This document shows positions 1 to 7,312 of a stretch of DNA of 9,924 nucleotides, piece after piece. The notes beneath the pieces were generated by a model. The model was not told the origin of the DNA and did no database searches. It was given only the letters and a program-made list of their open reading frames with translations. Where the stretch lies: NCBI GenBank assembly GCA_903903935.1, contig CAIVAX010000565.1:1-9924 (forward strand), written 5' to 3'. The stretch's first letter is position 1. Each line of letters opens with the position of its first letter. The DNA is from an uncultured Hyphomicrobiales bacterium (lineage in GTDB: Bacteria > Pseudomonadota > Alphaproteobacteria > Rhizobiales > Beijerinckiaceae). The position numbers and the translations under genes were made by a program.

Positions 1-410
1 CTCAAGCTGCCCAAAATGCGCTGATCAAGTTTGTTCTCATGCAGCAAGGGCAGCAGAAGCAATTCGAGATTGATCTGCCGGTCATAAGGCGCATGTCCCC
101 GAACCCCTGCGATCAGGGGAACGCCATCTTCGCTAATCCATTCAATTGCTGACTTAATTTCCGGTCGTGCGGTCAATGTAAACAAATGGGTAAAGGGATA
201 GCCTTTGAGCTCGCGGATAAACAGACTATTGGTCCGGCTGCCAACGAGGCGAAAGGGCAGGCTTTTCCAATGATCAACCTGCAATATAAAAGTATCGGAG
301 AGAATCCCCGATATTTTGTGCGGATCAAGCCTTGCGCGATCTGGCGCCAAAGCCGAACCACGCAAGGCATTCCAATAATCGTACAAATGGTGTGAGCTTG
401 TCTGACGCAT
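1..410 (-). CDS. PAS_5-domain protein, 5' part only
   Basis: Reading the minus strand from the ATG at 410 gives 136 uninterrupted codons that continue past the left edge, so the C-terminus is missing. The product begins MRQTSSHHLYDYWNALRG and carries the typical signature of the alphaproteobacterial PAS_5 family (PF07310): a YW-x-LRG element near residues 12-18, then P-x-R-x-x-LDP-x-x-I at 23-33, a LVGSRT-x-S-LF-x-RELKG block at 55-70, and an E-LLLLPLL-x(8)-RILG block at 116-134. The start is supported by a Shine-Dalgarno AGGAG six bases upstream. There is no signal peptide or membrane segment in the visible part, so it is probably cytoplasmic. Members of this family are small proteins, some with a PilZ domain after the PAS fold; whether one follows cannot be seen here. 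The sensed ligand and partner are unknown. Family call fairly sure, role unknown. Confidence 0.85.
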   Translation of the reverse strand, partial: MRQTSSHHLYDYWNALRGSALAPDRARLDPHKISGILSDTFILQVDHWKSLPFRLVGSRTNSLFIRELKGYPFTHLFTLTARPEIKSAIEWISEDGVPLIAGVRGHAPYDRQINLELLLLPLLHENKLDQRILGSL

Positions 411-711
411 GGGCTACTCCTGTCCTGAGCTGAGACGCTTATGTTCTGTTGTGATCAATCCCTCGGCTGGAATGGATCTTCTCAGCCTGCAAAGCCAAAA
501 GCGTGCCATTGCAAGGGACCGTGATGTGACAGGTTAATTTTGTCTGAGGCTGACCATTGCAATTTGATGCTGCGCGCACATGCTCCATCTACCGCGTTCA
601 AAGACAGCCTTGTGAAATGGGCCCAAACACAGCTCGCAGATAGGAATTGTTTACGCGCAGAGCCAATCTTGTGTGTGTGAACAGTCACTCGAACGCGTGT
701 TAGGAATGTCC
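411..711. other. Divergent intergenic region, 301 bp
   Basis: This stretch separates the minus-strand PAS_5 gene from the plus-strand TadE-like gene, so it should contain promoters for both. I find no pair of -35/-10 hexamers close enough to consensus to name. It holds two copies of CCATTGCAA in direct orientation (506-514 and 554-562, 48 bp apart) and an 8-bp palindrome TGGGCCCA (618-625) flanked by TGTG (611-614) and CACA (628-631), although these flanks are off symmetry by one base. No RNA gene or convincing small ORF was seen. Confidence 0.5.
417..421 (-). promoter_or_regulatory. Shine-Dalgarno site of the PAS_5 gene
   Basis: The minus strand reads AGGAG here, followed by six bases (TAGCCC) and the ATG at 410. 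This near-consensus site and spacing fix the start of the partial PAS_5 gene. Confidence 0.7.
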
Positions 712-1146
712 ATGTCCAGTCTGACTTTAGATCGTCCCAGTGTTGTCACTACCAATGTGAATGAGAGCAAACTTGCTTTGCGCTTTGTGCTGGGCCTGTG
801 TCCCGCGCTCATGTTGATGGGCGCTTGGGGTGACTATGCCCGCTCGGTGATGATCGGCGATGAGCTCACACCCGAAATCGCACAAACCGCTGCACGTGCT
901 TTGAAGGCAGGCCCCAATTCCTATGCCTCATTCGGGCAGGATTTATCCGCGCGCTTGTCGGCTCGCTCAGATCTAACCTCAGTTGATGTGTCGATGACGG
1001 GGAGCAAATCCGAGCGAGTAACCGTGAATGTACAAGCACAGGTGCCTTCGATATTTCTCCCGCAGCTGGTTCCCTCTTATAATATTGAGCGCTCATCTTC
1101 GGCCTGTGTGTCCCAAAATTCCCTTGTTGAAGGCCCTGCCTGCTAA
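712..1146 (+). CDS. Small membrane protein, TadE/TadG-like
   Basis: This 144-residue product is not a confidently named family. A short polar N-terminus is followed by one hydrophobic segment at about residues 21-40 (LALRFVLGLCPALMLMGAWG), then DYARSVMIGDELTPEIAQTAARALKAG and a mostly beta-like, Ser/Thr-rich tail with VTVNVQAQVPSIF. One N-terminal transmembrane helix, then an amphipathic A-rich helix, then an exported beta-rich domain is the layout of TadE/TadG pseudopilins of Flp pili, which is the basis of the call. Two cysteines near the end (Cys132, Cys144) could form a disulfide if the tail is periplasmic. I chose the ATG at 712 because AGGA at 702-705 lies six bases upstream. The ATG at 706 is too close to it, and that at 673 has no visible site. 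No other tad/cpa gene is nearby. Function not established. Confidence 0.6.
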   Translation: MSSLTLDRPSVVTTNVNESKLALRFVLGLCPALMLMGAWGDYARSVMIGDELTPEIAQTAARALKAGPNSYASFGQDLSARLSARSDLTSVDVSMTGSKSERVTVNVQAQVPSIFLPQLVPSYNIERSSSACVSQNSLVEGPAC

Positions 1147-1245
1147 TCAGCCCCTTGCATGCTCCTTTAAGGCGCGCCATGTAATGGGGGAGAGTTTAAG
1201 TCGGCGGGCGTCTTTTGAGGTCCCAGTCCGGATTTGATCGACTGG

Positions 1246-1250
1246 GGAGG
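1246..1250 (+). promoter_or_regulatory. Shine-Dalgarno site that sets the rhomboid start
   Basis: GGAGG, inside the purine run GGGGAGGGG (1244-1252), lies seven bases before the TTG at 1258. It is only one base before the in-frame GTG at 1252 and is downstream of the in-frame TTG at 1234. The strength of the site argues for initiation at 1258 with a non-ATG codon. Confidence 0.55.
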
Positions 1251-1257
1251 GGTGTTT

Positions 1258-2082
1258 TTGCAAACGGATCCACGGCGCGAGCCCATCTTCAATCTTCCGC
1301 ACGTCATTCTTTTCGTGATCGGATGTTTGGTTCTGATTCATGCCCTGCGTTATTACATTCTGACCGATGATCTCGATGATGAGGTCTTGGCCCTTCTGGC
1401 CTATGTCCCTGCGCGTCTGACTTTTCATTTTGATCCAGATCGCATCGCCGATGTGCTCTCTCATCTGCCGACACGCACGGGCGCGCTGGAGACAGCGCAG
1501 TTTTTTCTGGGTGATGGCAATCCGCGCTGGTGGACTCTGGTCACTTATTCTTTTCTTCATGCTGATTGGTCGCATGTGGGCATTAATTCGATCTGGCTGG
1601 CGGCCTTTGGTACCCCCGTGGCGTGGCGCATTGGCGCCTTTCGCTTCATCCTCTTTTTTATATTCACCGCAATCGCCGGGGCGCTGAGCCATAGCGCGGT
1701 TCACCTTGATGATTTTACGCCGATGATTGGCGCCTCGGCGGCTGTCTCGGCAGCAATGGGCGCGTCAATTCGCTTCATCTTCACCCCCGGCGGACCTTTG
1801 AGTTTGCGCCCCTCAGGTGAGTTTGATGAAGACGAGCTGCAGTCTGCGCGCGCCAATCCTTCTCCGCTTTTGCCCTTAACTGTCTTATTGCAAGAGCCGC
1901 GTGTCGTGCTGTTCATCTTGGTGTGGCTGATTGTGAATCTCGCCTTTGGCCTGCTCTCGGGTCCGTTGAACATCACCAATGGCACAATTGCTTGGGAAGC
2001 CCATACAGGTGGATTTCTCGCTGGGCTCTTGTTCTTTCCCTGGTTTGATCGATCGCCGCGCCGCGTGAATGTTCAAGCCTGA
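1258..2082 (+). CDS. Rhomboid family intramembrane serine protease
   Basis: A 274-residue polytopic inner-membrane protease that cleaves membrane-anchored substrates within the bilayer. Starting at 1258 it begins QTDPRREPIFNLP after the initiator. A first helix is followed by a long hydrophilic connector, and then WWTLVTYSFLHADWSHVGIN with the conserved His and Asn (H106 and N110) of the oxyanion region. The nucleophile Ser160 lies in GASAAVSAAMG and the catalytic His249 in AHTGGFLAGLL, so the Ser-His dyad is intact. A polar, acidic loop (about residues 180-205) separates the serine helix from the next hydrophobic helix. The initiation codon is uncertain: TTG 1258 is favoured by its Shine-Dalgarno site, with GTG 1252 and TTG 1234 (282 residues) as alternatives. 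It converges on hisI, with 33 bp between the stops. It is separated by 111 bp from the TadE-like gene, so shared transcription is possible but not shown. Natural substrates are unknown. Confidence 0.92.
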   Translation: MQTDPRREPIFNLPHVILFVIGCLVLIHALRYYILTDDLDDEVLALLAYVPARLTFHFDPDRIADVLSHLPTRTGALETAQFFLGDGNPRWWTLVTYSFLHADWSHVGINSIWLAAFGTPVAWRIGAFRFILFFIFTAIAGALSHSAVHLDDFTPMIGASAAVSAAMGASIRFIFTPGGPLSLRPSGEFDEDELQSARANPSPLLPLTVLLQEPRVVLFILVWLIVNLAFGLLSGPLNITNGTIAWEAHTGGFLAGLLFFPWFDRSPRRVNVQA

Positions 2083-2115
2083 TTGAAGATGCCTGATCAG
2101 CTGATGTGAGGGCTG

Positions 2116-2532
2116 TTAATCTGCACTCATCTTGAGCTGCGGGCCTTGTCCCTCATTGACCACACTGCGATAGAAACAAGAGCGGCGGCCTGTGTGGCAG
2201 GCCCCGCCATCTCCGCCCGTTTGAACTGAAATGAGAATGGCGTCTTGATCGCAGTCCACGCGAATGTCGACAATGCTCTGCACTTGTCCTGATGTATCGC
2301 CCTTGCGCCAGAGGCTTTGGCGCGAGCGCGACCAATAATGGGCAATGCCGGTCTCAAGGCTAAGGGAAAGCGCCTCTGCATTCATATAAGCGACCATGAG
2401 AATATCTTTGCTCTGCGCATCGCAGGTGATGCACACGATCAATCCATCCGCATCAAATTTGGGGGCAAAATTGGTGCCCTCCTCAATTTCGGCTTTGGCG
2501 CCTCTGAGGGCGAAGGCAAAGGGATTGCTCAT
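2116..2532 (-). CDS. hisI: Phosphoribosyl-AMP cyclohydrolase
   Basis: Catalyses the third step of histidine synthesis, hydrolytic opening of the adenine ring of phosphoribosyl-AMP to give ProFAR, in the cytoplasm. The 138-residue product carries the whole HisI core: MVAYMN (46-51), [19 protein letters not shown] (60-78), TSGQVQ, DCDQD (93-97) and CHTGRRSCF (112-120). Asp93, Asp95 and Asp97 are the expected magnesium ligands, and Cys94, Cys112 and Cys119 the expected zinc ligands. It is the stand-alone form: no HisE (phosphoribosyl-ATP pyrophosphatase) domain follows. The ATG at 2532 lies 29 nt after the mutB stop on the same strand and has no clear Shine-Dalgarno sequence, so it may depend on translation of mutB or on a non-canonical start. 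No other his gene is in the window, which fits the scattered his genes usual in alphaproteobacteria. Confidence 0.96.
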   Translation of the reverse strand: MSNPFAFALRGAKAEIEEGTNFAPKFDADGLIVCITCDAQSKDILMVAYMNAEALSLSLETGIAHYWSRSRQSLWRKGDTSGQVQSIVDIRVDCDQDAILISVQTGGDGGACHTGRRSCFYRSVVNEGQGPQLKMSAD

Positions 2533-2561
2533 AGAAGTTGCACTTTCACAAGGGGTCGCGC

Positions 2562-4733
2562 TCAGGCGACATTTTTCTGGGCATAGCCAAGCTGATGATT
2601 GAGATCCTCGATCACGGTTTTAGCCGCCTCAGAGATCACTGTACCGGGCGGGAAGATCGCTTTAGCCCCAGCTTTGTACACAGCCTCATAATCTTGCGGC
2701 GGAATAACCCCGCCCACGACAATCAGAATATCGGAACGCCCTAAAGAATCCAGCGCTTTACGCAATTCCGGCACCAGCGTGAGATGGCCGGCGGCGAGCG
2801 AACTTATCCCCACCACATGCACAGACTTATCCACAGCCAGCTGGGCGGCTTCTTCGGGCGTTGCGAAGAGCGGGCCGATTTCGACATCAAAGCCCAGATC
2901 GCCAAAGGCGGAGGCAATCACCTTCTGGCCACGGTCATGGCCATCTTGCCCCACTTTGGCGATGAGAATTTTGGGACGCCGACCATCATTCTCTTCAAAG
3001 GCGCGGGCCATATCCTCAACCTGAAGTAGGGCAGGGGTCTTGTTGCCCGCCTCGCCCTTATAGACCCCGGTGATCGAGCGAATCTCCGCCTTATGGCGGC
3101 CAAAGACGACTTCGAGCGCTTGCGTGATTTCACCCACACTGGCTTTGGCCCGCGCTGCGTCAATGGAGAGGGCCAAGAGATTGGCGCCCGAGCGAGCGCC
3201 CGCCGTCAGCGCGGCGAGCGCTGCTTGTGTGCGCGCCTCATCGCGCTCGGCACGTAGGCGGGTGAGTTTTTCAATCTGCTGCGCCCGCACCAGCGCATTC
3301 TCAACTTTCAGCACATCAATCTGCGCTTCGGCGAGCGGGCGATATTTATTGACGCCCACCACAGTCTGGCGGTCTGTATCAATGCGCGCTTGTGTCTTGG
3401 CGGCGGCTTCTTCAATGCGCAATTTCGGAATGCCCGCATCAATGGCCTTGGCCATGCCGCCCAAAGCTTCGACCTCGCGAATATGTGCCATTGCCTTTTT
3501 GGCCAATTCGCCTGTCAGCCGCTCGACATAATAAGAGCCGCCCCAGGGATCTATGATGCGCGGCGTGCCGCTTTCCTGTTGCAGGAATAATTGCGTATTG
3601 CGGGCAATGCGCGCCGAAAAATCAGTTGGCAGCGCCAGCGCTTCATCCAGCGCATTGGTATGCAGAGATTGCGTATGGCCCTGCGTGGCGGCCATCGCTT
3701 CAATCTGTGTGCGGATAACATTGTTGAACACATCTTGCGCGGTCAGCGACCAGCCGGAGGTTTGCGAATGCGTGCGCAGCGGCAGTGATTTCTCCGATTG
3801 CGGGTTGAATTGCTTGACCAGCGAGGCCCAGAGCAGACGCGCCGCACGCAGCTTGGCGACCTCCATAAAGAAATTCATGCCAATCGCCCAGAAGAAGGAC
3901 AGGCGCGGGGCAAATTGATCCACCGTCAAACCCGCCGCCAATCCGGTGCGAATATATTCCACGCCATCAGCCAAAGTATAAGCAAGCTCGAGATCCTGCG
4001 TCGCGCCCGCTTCCTGCATGTGATAGCCGGAGATCGAGATCGAATTGAACTTGGGCATATGCTGTGAGGTGAAAGCAAAAATATCCGAAATGATCCGCAT
4101 CGAATCCTTCGGCGGATAGATATAGGTATTGCGAACCATAAACTCTTTGAGAATGTCGTTTTGGATCGTGCCCGAGAGCTTGTCCATCGACACGCCCTGT
4201 TCTTCGGCCGCAACAATGTAAAGAGCCAGAACAGGCAGCACCGCACCATTCATCGTCATCGACACGCTCATTTGATCGAGCGGTATGCCGGAAAATAAAG
4301 TGCGCATGTCATAGATGGAATCAATGGCCACACCTGCCATGCCCACATCGCCCGCCACACGCGGATGATCTGAATCATAGCCGCGATGTGTGGCCAGATC
4401 GAAAGCAACCGACAGGCCCTTTTGACCCGCCGCCAGATTGCGCCGGTAAAAGGCATTGGAATCCTCTGCCGTCGAAAAGCCCGCATATTGCCGCACGGTC
4501 CAAGGTTGATTGACATACATGGTTGGATAAGGCCCGCGCACATAGGGCGCTAAACCCGGATAGGAATCGACAAAATCAAGCCCCGCCAAATCTACGGGCC
4601 GATAGATCGGCTGAATCGCAATGCCCTCTGGTGTGAGCCAGCTTTCTTGTCCGGCTTGACCAATGTCTGTTCCAACCGGCGCAAAAGTGAGGGTTGAGAA
4701 ATCAGCAATGCGACTCTTGGTTTGATGGGTCAT
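2562..4733 (-). CDS. mutB: Methylmalonyl-CoA mutase, large catalytic subunit
   Basis: Adenosylcobalamin-dependent isomerase converting (R)-methylmalonyl-CoA to succinyl-CoA at the end of the propionyl-CoA pathway, in the cytoplasm. The 723 residues match the family's usual length. The N-terminal TIM barrel (about 35-560) includes [10 protein letters not shown] with Tyr83, VRNTYIYPP with Arg201 and [13 protein letters not shown] with His238; these correspond to Tyr89, Arg207 and His244 of the Propionibacterium enzyme. Tyr plus Arg favours methylmalonyl-CoA over isobutyryl-CoA mutase. The C-terminal B12 domain (about 585-715) has GQDGHDRG with the cobalt ligand His599, preceded by Lys593 and Asp597, then SSLAAGH and VVGGVIPP. 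The start overlaps the mutA stop as ATGA, with AAGGG six bases upstream, so the two subunits are probably translationally coupled. One oddity is MYVNQPWT at 72-79, where better-known mutases have an Arg before Pro-Trp. The gene is also called scpA or mcmA in some genomes. Confidence 0.97.
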   Translation of the reverse strand: MTHQTKSRIADFSTLTFAPVGTDIGQAGQESWLTPEGIAIQPIYRPVDLAGLDFVDSYPGLAPYVRGPYPTMYVNQPWTVRQYAGFSTAEDSNAFYRRNLAAGQKGLSVAFDLATHRGYDSDHPRVAGDVGMAGVAIDSIYDMRTLFSGIPLDQMSVSMTMNGAVLPVLALYIVAAEEQGVSMDKLSGTIQNDILKEFMVRNTYIYPPKDSMRIISDIFAFTSQHMPKFNSISISGYHMQEAGATQDLELAYTLADGVEYIRTGLAAGLTVDQFAPRLSFFWAIGMNFFMEVAKLRAARLLWASLVKQFNPQSEKSLPLRTHSQTSGWSLTAQDVFNNVIRTQIEAMAATQGHTQSLHTNALDEALALPTDFSARIARNTQLFLQQESGTPRIIDPWGGSYYVERLTGELAKKAMAHIREVEALGGMAKAIDAGIPKLRIEEAAAKTQARIDTDRQTVVGVNKYRPLAEAQIDVLKVENALVRAQQIEKLTRLRAERDEARTQAALAALTAGARSGANLLALSIDAARAKASVGEITQALEVVFGRHKAEIRSITGVYKGEAGNKTPALLQVEDMARAFEENDGRRPKILIAKVGQDGHDRGQKVIASAFGDLGFDVEIGPLFATPEEAAQLAVDKSVHVVGISSLAAGHLTLVPELRKALDSLGRSDILIVVGGVIPPQDYEAVYKAGAKAIFPPGTVISEAAKTVIEDLNHQLGYAQKNVA

Positions 4734-6610
4734 GGCGCACCCTTGGTCTGATCAGCCTCAATGAGGGAGAAAGTTTTGGTCAGAATGGCCAGCACATCCA
4801 TTCCAGCAAAGATAAACTCGTCAACGCCCGCTTGCCGCAGCGCCGCCTCCAATTCGCCTGGGCGACCGGCAAGGAAAATATGCTTTGCACCGGCCTGTTT
4901 AAGCGCATGCGCTATGTCAGCCGCCTGTTCGCTATAGAGCGCATCAGACGAGCACACACAGACAAGGTCTGTGCCCGAGGCTTTGAAAGCATCGACGCAA
5001 GCCGCAACATTGGCAAAGCCATCATTGGAGAGTGTGGCAATGCCGCCCGCCTCAAAAAGATTTTTGGCAAACATGGCGCGCGCACTAAAGGCCGCAACGG
5101 GTCCCAGATTGGCCAGAAACATGCGTGCGGGGGGCTGCGCTGCAAGGCCTTTGACGCGCAAGACTTCAAAGGGCGCAGATTGACGCTGCGGCACAAGCAG
5201 ATTGTCCGAATGTGTCGACACGTCTTGGTTATCTTGTCGCGCGCGCAAAACCTCGAGCGGTCGCTCGAAAATATCAGGAAATTCGCTCACTCCGGTCAGC
5301 GGCACTTTGCGCCGTGCAATCTGCCGGGCGCGCTCAGTCTGCACAGCGTGAATTTGTTTTTGGAACGCGCCTGTCTCCAGTGCGCGGATCATGCCGCCCG
5401 CCTGTTCGATCGCTTGCAGGCCCGCCCATGCGCGCAGGCATAAGTCATCTGTCAGTGCTTCAATACCACCAGCCCCTGCGGCTGGATCACTGACCACGCC
5501 CAAATGCGACTCTTCAATCAGCACCAATTGTGTATTGCGGGCAATGCGGCGGGCAAACTCATCAGGCAGTCCCAGCGCCTGTGTCAAAGGCAGCACGCAA
5601 ATGGAATCCGCGCCGCCAAGTCCAGCGGCAAAACACGCCATCGTCCCACGCAGAATATTCACCCAAGGATCAATGCGCGAAGTCATACGCCAAGCCGTTT
5701 CAACATGCAGACGCAAGGGCGCTGGCTCAAGCCCGCAGGCCTGTTCAATGCGCGCCCACAGCCGACGCAAGGCCCGCGTCTTCGACAGGGTGAGAAATTG
5801 ATCGGCATCGGCCGCCATGCGAAAGCCAATCAGCTGGCGCGCGCGCTCAATCGGCACGCCCTCTGCTTCCAAAGCACGCAAATAAGCAATCGCGCTGGCA
5901 ATCATAAAGCTCAGCTCTTGTGCCTCACTGCCGCCAGCGGCATGCACAATGCGCCCATCAACACCCAGCACGGGGCCTTTAAAGCCAGCCTCCCAACACG
6001 CTTGTGCAAAAGCGATGATGGGTGCGAGTTCTGGCGTCTGTCCGCAAAAGGCCAAGTGGCCGATGGGATCAAGACCAAAACCAATATCGGTTGCGCTAGC
6101 CGGAATGGCCTGTGGCACAAGCCAATCTGTGAGGCCTTGCGCAATTTCGAGCCCCTGCGGGCCAAGATCCAATTCAACACGAATATCCGCATCAAGGCGC
6201 ACACGCTCGAGCAATTCGCTCCAAGTGCGGCTGCGGCCATTGGGCAGACCAAAGCCAAAGGCATTGGGCGCGTCAGCAAAGACGATTTGCAAACCCCTTG
6301 CGCCATTTTCTAGATCATTGAGTGCCGCTGTATTGGCATCCATCGCATCGACATGATCAATACGCGTGAGCGCCAGCCAAGGCCCCGGCGTTTGCCGCAA
6401 GGCTCTGGGTCTCTCTTCAGTCTGGCTGGCATAGAGCGGCTGAATGGCAATGCCATCAGAGGTTGTGCTGATCAGGCGCTCAAAGGGCGCGCCTTTGAGC
6501 ACTTTATCCACCAGCAGGCGCCATTGATCCGCATTGGCTTTGGCAAAGCCAAGGTCTGTGGCGGGTGAAAGGGGCTCAGCTGCGGTCATCTGAAACTCAT
6601 CAAAACTCAT
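4730..6610 (-). CDS. mutA: Methylmalonyl-CoA mutase, small subunit
   Basis: Non-catalytic partner of MutB in the heterodimeric bacterial mutase. The 626-residue product resembles the MutB barrel (DGIAIQPLY at 52-60, [17 protein letters not shown] at 348-364, [13 protein letters not shown] at 402-414) and keeps a degenerate cobalamin-binding-like domain from about residue 495. That domain reads [13 protein letters not shown] where a true B12 domain has DxHxxG, so the cobalt-binding His is absent, as expected for this subunit. Many substrate residues of MutB are also not preserved. The ATG at 6610 is the furthest upstream start possible, because an in-frame TGA lies two codons before it. There is no good Shine-Dalgarno site, and the start codon sits in an inverted repeat (see 6608-6633). 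Another ATG at codon 8 is a possible alternative. It is the first gene of the mutA-mutB-hisI block and lies 90 bp downstream of the 6701-7096 gene. Confidence 0.94.
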   Translation of the reverse strand: MSFDEFQMTAAEPLSPATDLGFAKANADQWRLLVDKVLKGAPFERLISTTSDGIAIQPLYASQTEERPRALRQTPGPWLALTRIDHVDAMDANTAALNDLENGARGLQIVFADAPNAFGFGLPNGRSRTWSELLERVRLDADIRVELDLGPQGLEIAQGLTDWLVPQAIPASATDIGFGLDPIGHLAFCGQTPELAPIIAFAQACWEAGFKGPVLGVDGRIVHAAGGSEAQELSFMIASAIAYLRALEAEGVPIERARQLIGFRMAADADQFLTLSKTRALRRLWARIEQACGLEPAPLRLHVETAWRMTSRIDPWVNILRGTMACFAAGLGGADSICVLPLTQALGLPDEFARRIARNTQLVLIEESHLGVVSDPAAGAGGIEALTDDLCLRAWAGLQAIEQAGGMIRALETGAFQKQIHAVQTERARQIARRKVPLTGVSEFPDIFERPLEVLRARQDNQDVSTHSDNLLVPQRQSAPFEVLRVKGLAAQPPARMFLANLGPVAAFSARAMFAKNLFEAGGIATLSNDGFANVAACVDAFKASGTDLVCVCSSDALYSEQAADIAHALKQAGAKHIFLAGRPGELEAALRQAGVDEFIFAGMDVLAILTKTFSLIEADQTKGAP

Positions 6611-6633
6611 AGGTCACACTCTTGTGCCCTATG
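6608..6633 (-). promoter_or_regulatory. Inverted repeat covering the mutA start codon
   Basis: The outer arms CATAGG (6608-6613) and CCTATG (6628-6633) are exact reverse complements. Inside them, after one mismatched pair, CACA (6615/6616-6618) faces TGTG (6623-6626), leaving a loop of about four bases. In total 10 of 13 positions pair. On the mutA mRNA this would be a short hairpin whose 3' arm ends in the AUG start codon. As DNA it could equally be an operator for a dimeric repressor. Which of these it is, or whether it is chance, cannot be told from one sequence. Confidence 0.4.
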
Positions 6634-6700
6634 GAGGCGAGTTTAGCCACGCTCCCTTTGTCGTAGAAGCAAAATCGCAGCCTTAGGCCAAAGGTGAGTG

Positions 6701-7096
6701 TCAGATAAATTGGCTCAGGCCCGGTATGGAGCCGGCAATCTCACCCATCAGATCCTCGCCTGCCTTTTCCCGACCTGCGGCAAATAATTCCCGCCCGACG
6801 ATTTGCATCTCATTCATGCCAAGGCCAAGCCCGGTGAGCTTGCCGGCTAGGCCCATCAACCCGCCCCCACCCAACATGCTAAATAGGCCGCTCATGGCCC
6901 CGCCGCCGCTTTGATCCGTATCTGCAGCCAGACGCGCGATCAAATCCGCCCCTCCGGGCATGGTATACAACAGCTGGGCGACAGCCTCCTTGGGGCCCTC
7001 CGTATGCAAAAAGAGCAACACTTCGCCGATGGATTGTTCAGAAACTTCTGGGCTCAAGCCAGCAGCTTGGGAAATTCGGGTAATCAATTCGTCCAT
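6701..7096 (-). CDS. Conserved alphaproteobacterial protein, unknown function
   Basis: A 131-residue product with no signal peptide. Residues 1-60 form a helical domain (MDELITRISQAAGLSPEVSEQSIGEV and on to LPGGADLIARL-like sequence) that resembles the DUF2267-type helical repeats. A Gly/Met/Leu-rich, low-complexity centre follows (about 64-94), and then a helical C-terminus with NEMQIVGRELFAAGREKAGEDL that ends in SIPGLSQFI. From memory of the family, proteins of this build and with this ending are common in alphaproteobacteria and are usually annotated as hypothetical or DUF2267; I am not sure of the Pfam assignment. The ATG at 7096 is supported by GAGGA four bases upstream. The gene points the same way as mutA, 90 bp before it, and is divergent from the DUF853 ATPase. 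No catalytic motif is visible and no function is proposed. Confidence 0.75.
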   Translation of the reverse strand: MDELITRISQAAGLSPEVSEQSIGEVLLFLHTEGPKEAVAQLLYTMPGGADLIARLAADTDQSGGGAMSGLFSMLGGGGLMGLAGKLTGLGLGMNEMQIVGRELFAAGREKAGEDLMGEIAGSIPGLSQFI

Positions 7097-7122
7097 CTTA
7101 TCCTCATCTCACATTCCAGCTC

Positions 7123-7136
7123 ATCTGGCGCCAGAT
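7123..7136. promoter_or_regulatory. 14-bp perfect palindrome, candidate operator
   Basis: ATCTGGCGCCAGAT is identical to its reverse complement over all 14 bases. It lies 26 bp upstream of the ATG of the minus-strand gene at 7096, inside the 216-bp divergent region 7097-7312. No loop is available for an RNA hairpin, so a binding site for a dimeric protein is the more natural reading. No regulator gene is adjacent, and the assignment is inference. Confidence 0.35.
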
Positions 7137-7251
7137 TGGCCGGTACAGGCGTGTCATCTCTTTCTTCTCTGTCTAACCCCTCTGGCGCTGCTTTCCAAGC
7201 CGCGGCTCACGCGGGCTTAAAATTGACCGGTCTGGTCTGCGAGCTTGACGG

Positions 7252-7281
7252 GTGACAAGCAAACAGGCTTGGCCCTATACT
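7252..7281 (+). promoter_or_regulatory. Candidate sigma70-type promoter of the DUF853 gene
   Basis: GTGACA (7252-7257, five of six matches to TTGACA) and TATACT (7276-7281, five of six to TATAAT) are separated by 18 bp. Transcription would begin near 7288, giving a leader of about 25 nt. The leader would include AGGA (7303-7306), six bases before the ATG at 7313. Confidence 0.5.
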
Positions 7282-7312
7282 CACGCATCTGATTTTATAT
7301 TTAGGAATTGCC

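Noticed and set aside
441..524. Possible 27-residue cysteine-containing peptide in the divergent intergenic region
   Set aside because: No Shine-Dalgarno site before its ATG, no conserved feature, and a length easily reached by chance.
482..688. Minus-strand open frame of 68 codons in the intergenic region
   Set aside because: No ribosome binding site seen, odd composition, and it overlaps the upstream region needed by the TadE-like gene.
1147..1704. Minus-strand open frame (185 codons) opposite the rhomboid gene
   Set aside because: The plus strand encodes a rhomboid with an intact Ser-His dyad; the antisense product is highly charged and matches no family.
2096..2105. ATCAGCTGAT palindrome between the convergent rhomboid and hisI genes
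   Set aside because: Only 10 bp, no loop and no T-run on either side, so it is not a convincing terminator and is short enough to be chance.
4694..5443. Long plus-strand open frame (249 codons) antisense to mutB/mutA
   Set aside because: It lies wholly opposite well-supported mutA/mutB coding sequence, has no recognisable domain and is rich in Arg, Cys and Ala runs typical of a shadow frame.
5504..6313. Long plus-strand open frame (269 codons) antisense to mutA
   Set aside because: Same reasoning: antisense to clearly conserved MutA sequence, biased composition and no domain or Shine-Dalgarno support.
6681..6694. Near-palindrome CCTTAGGCCAAAGG just after the 6701-7096 gene, considered as a terminator
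   Set aside because: No loop between the arms and no T-run directly after it on the minus strand, so an intrinsic terminator is not supported.
6611..6700. Cobalamin riboswitch upstream of mutA
   Set aside because: The gap is 90 bp, much shorter than a cobalamin riboswitch, and I see no B12-box-like sequence in it.
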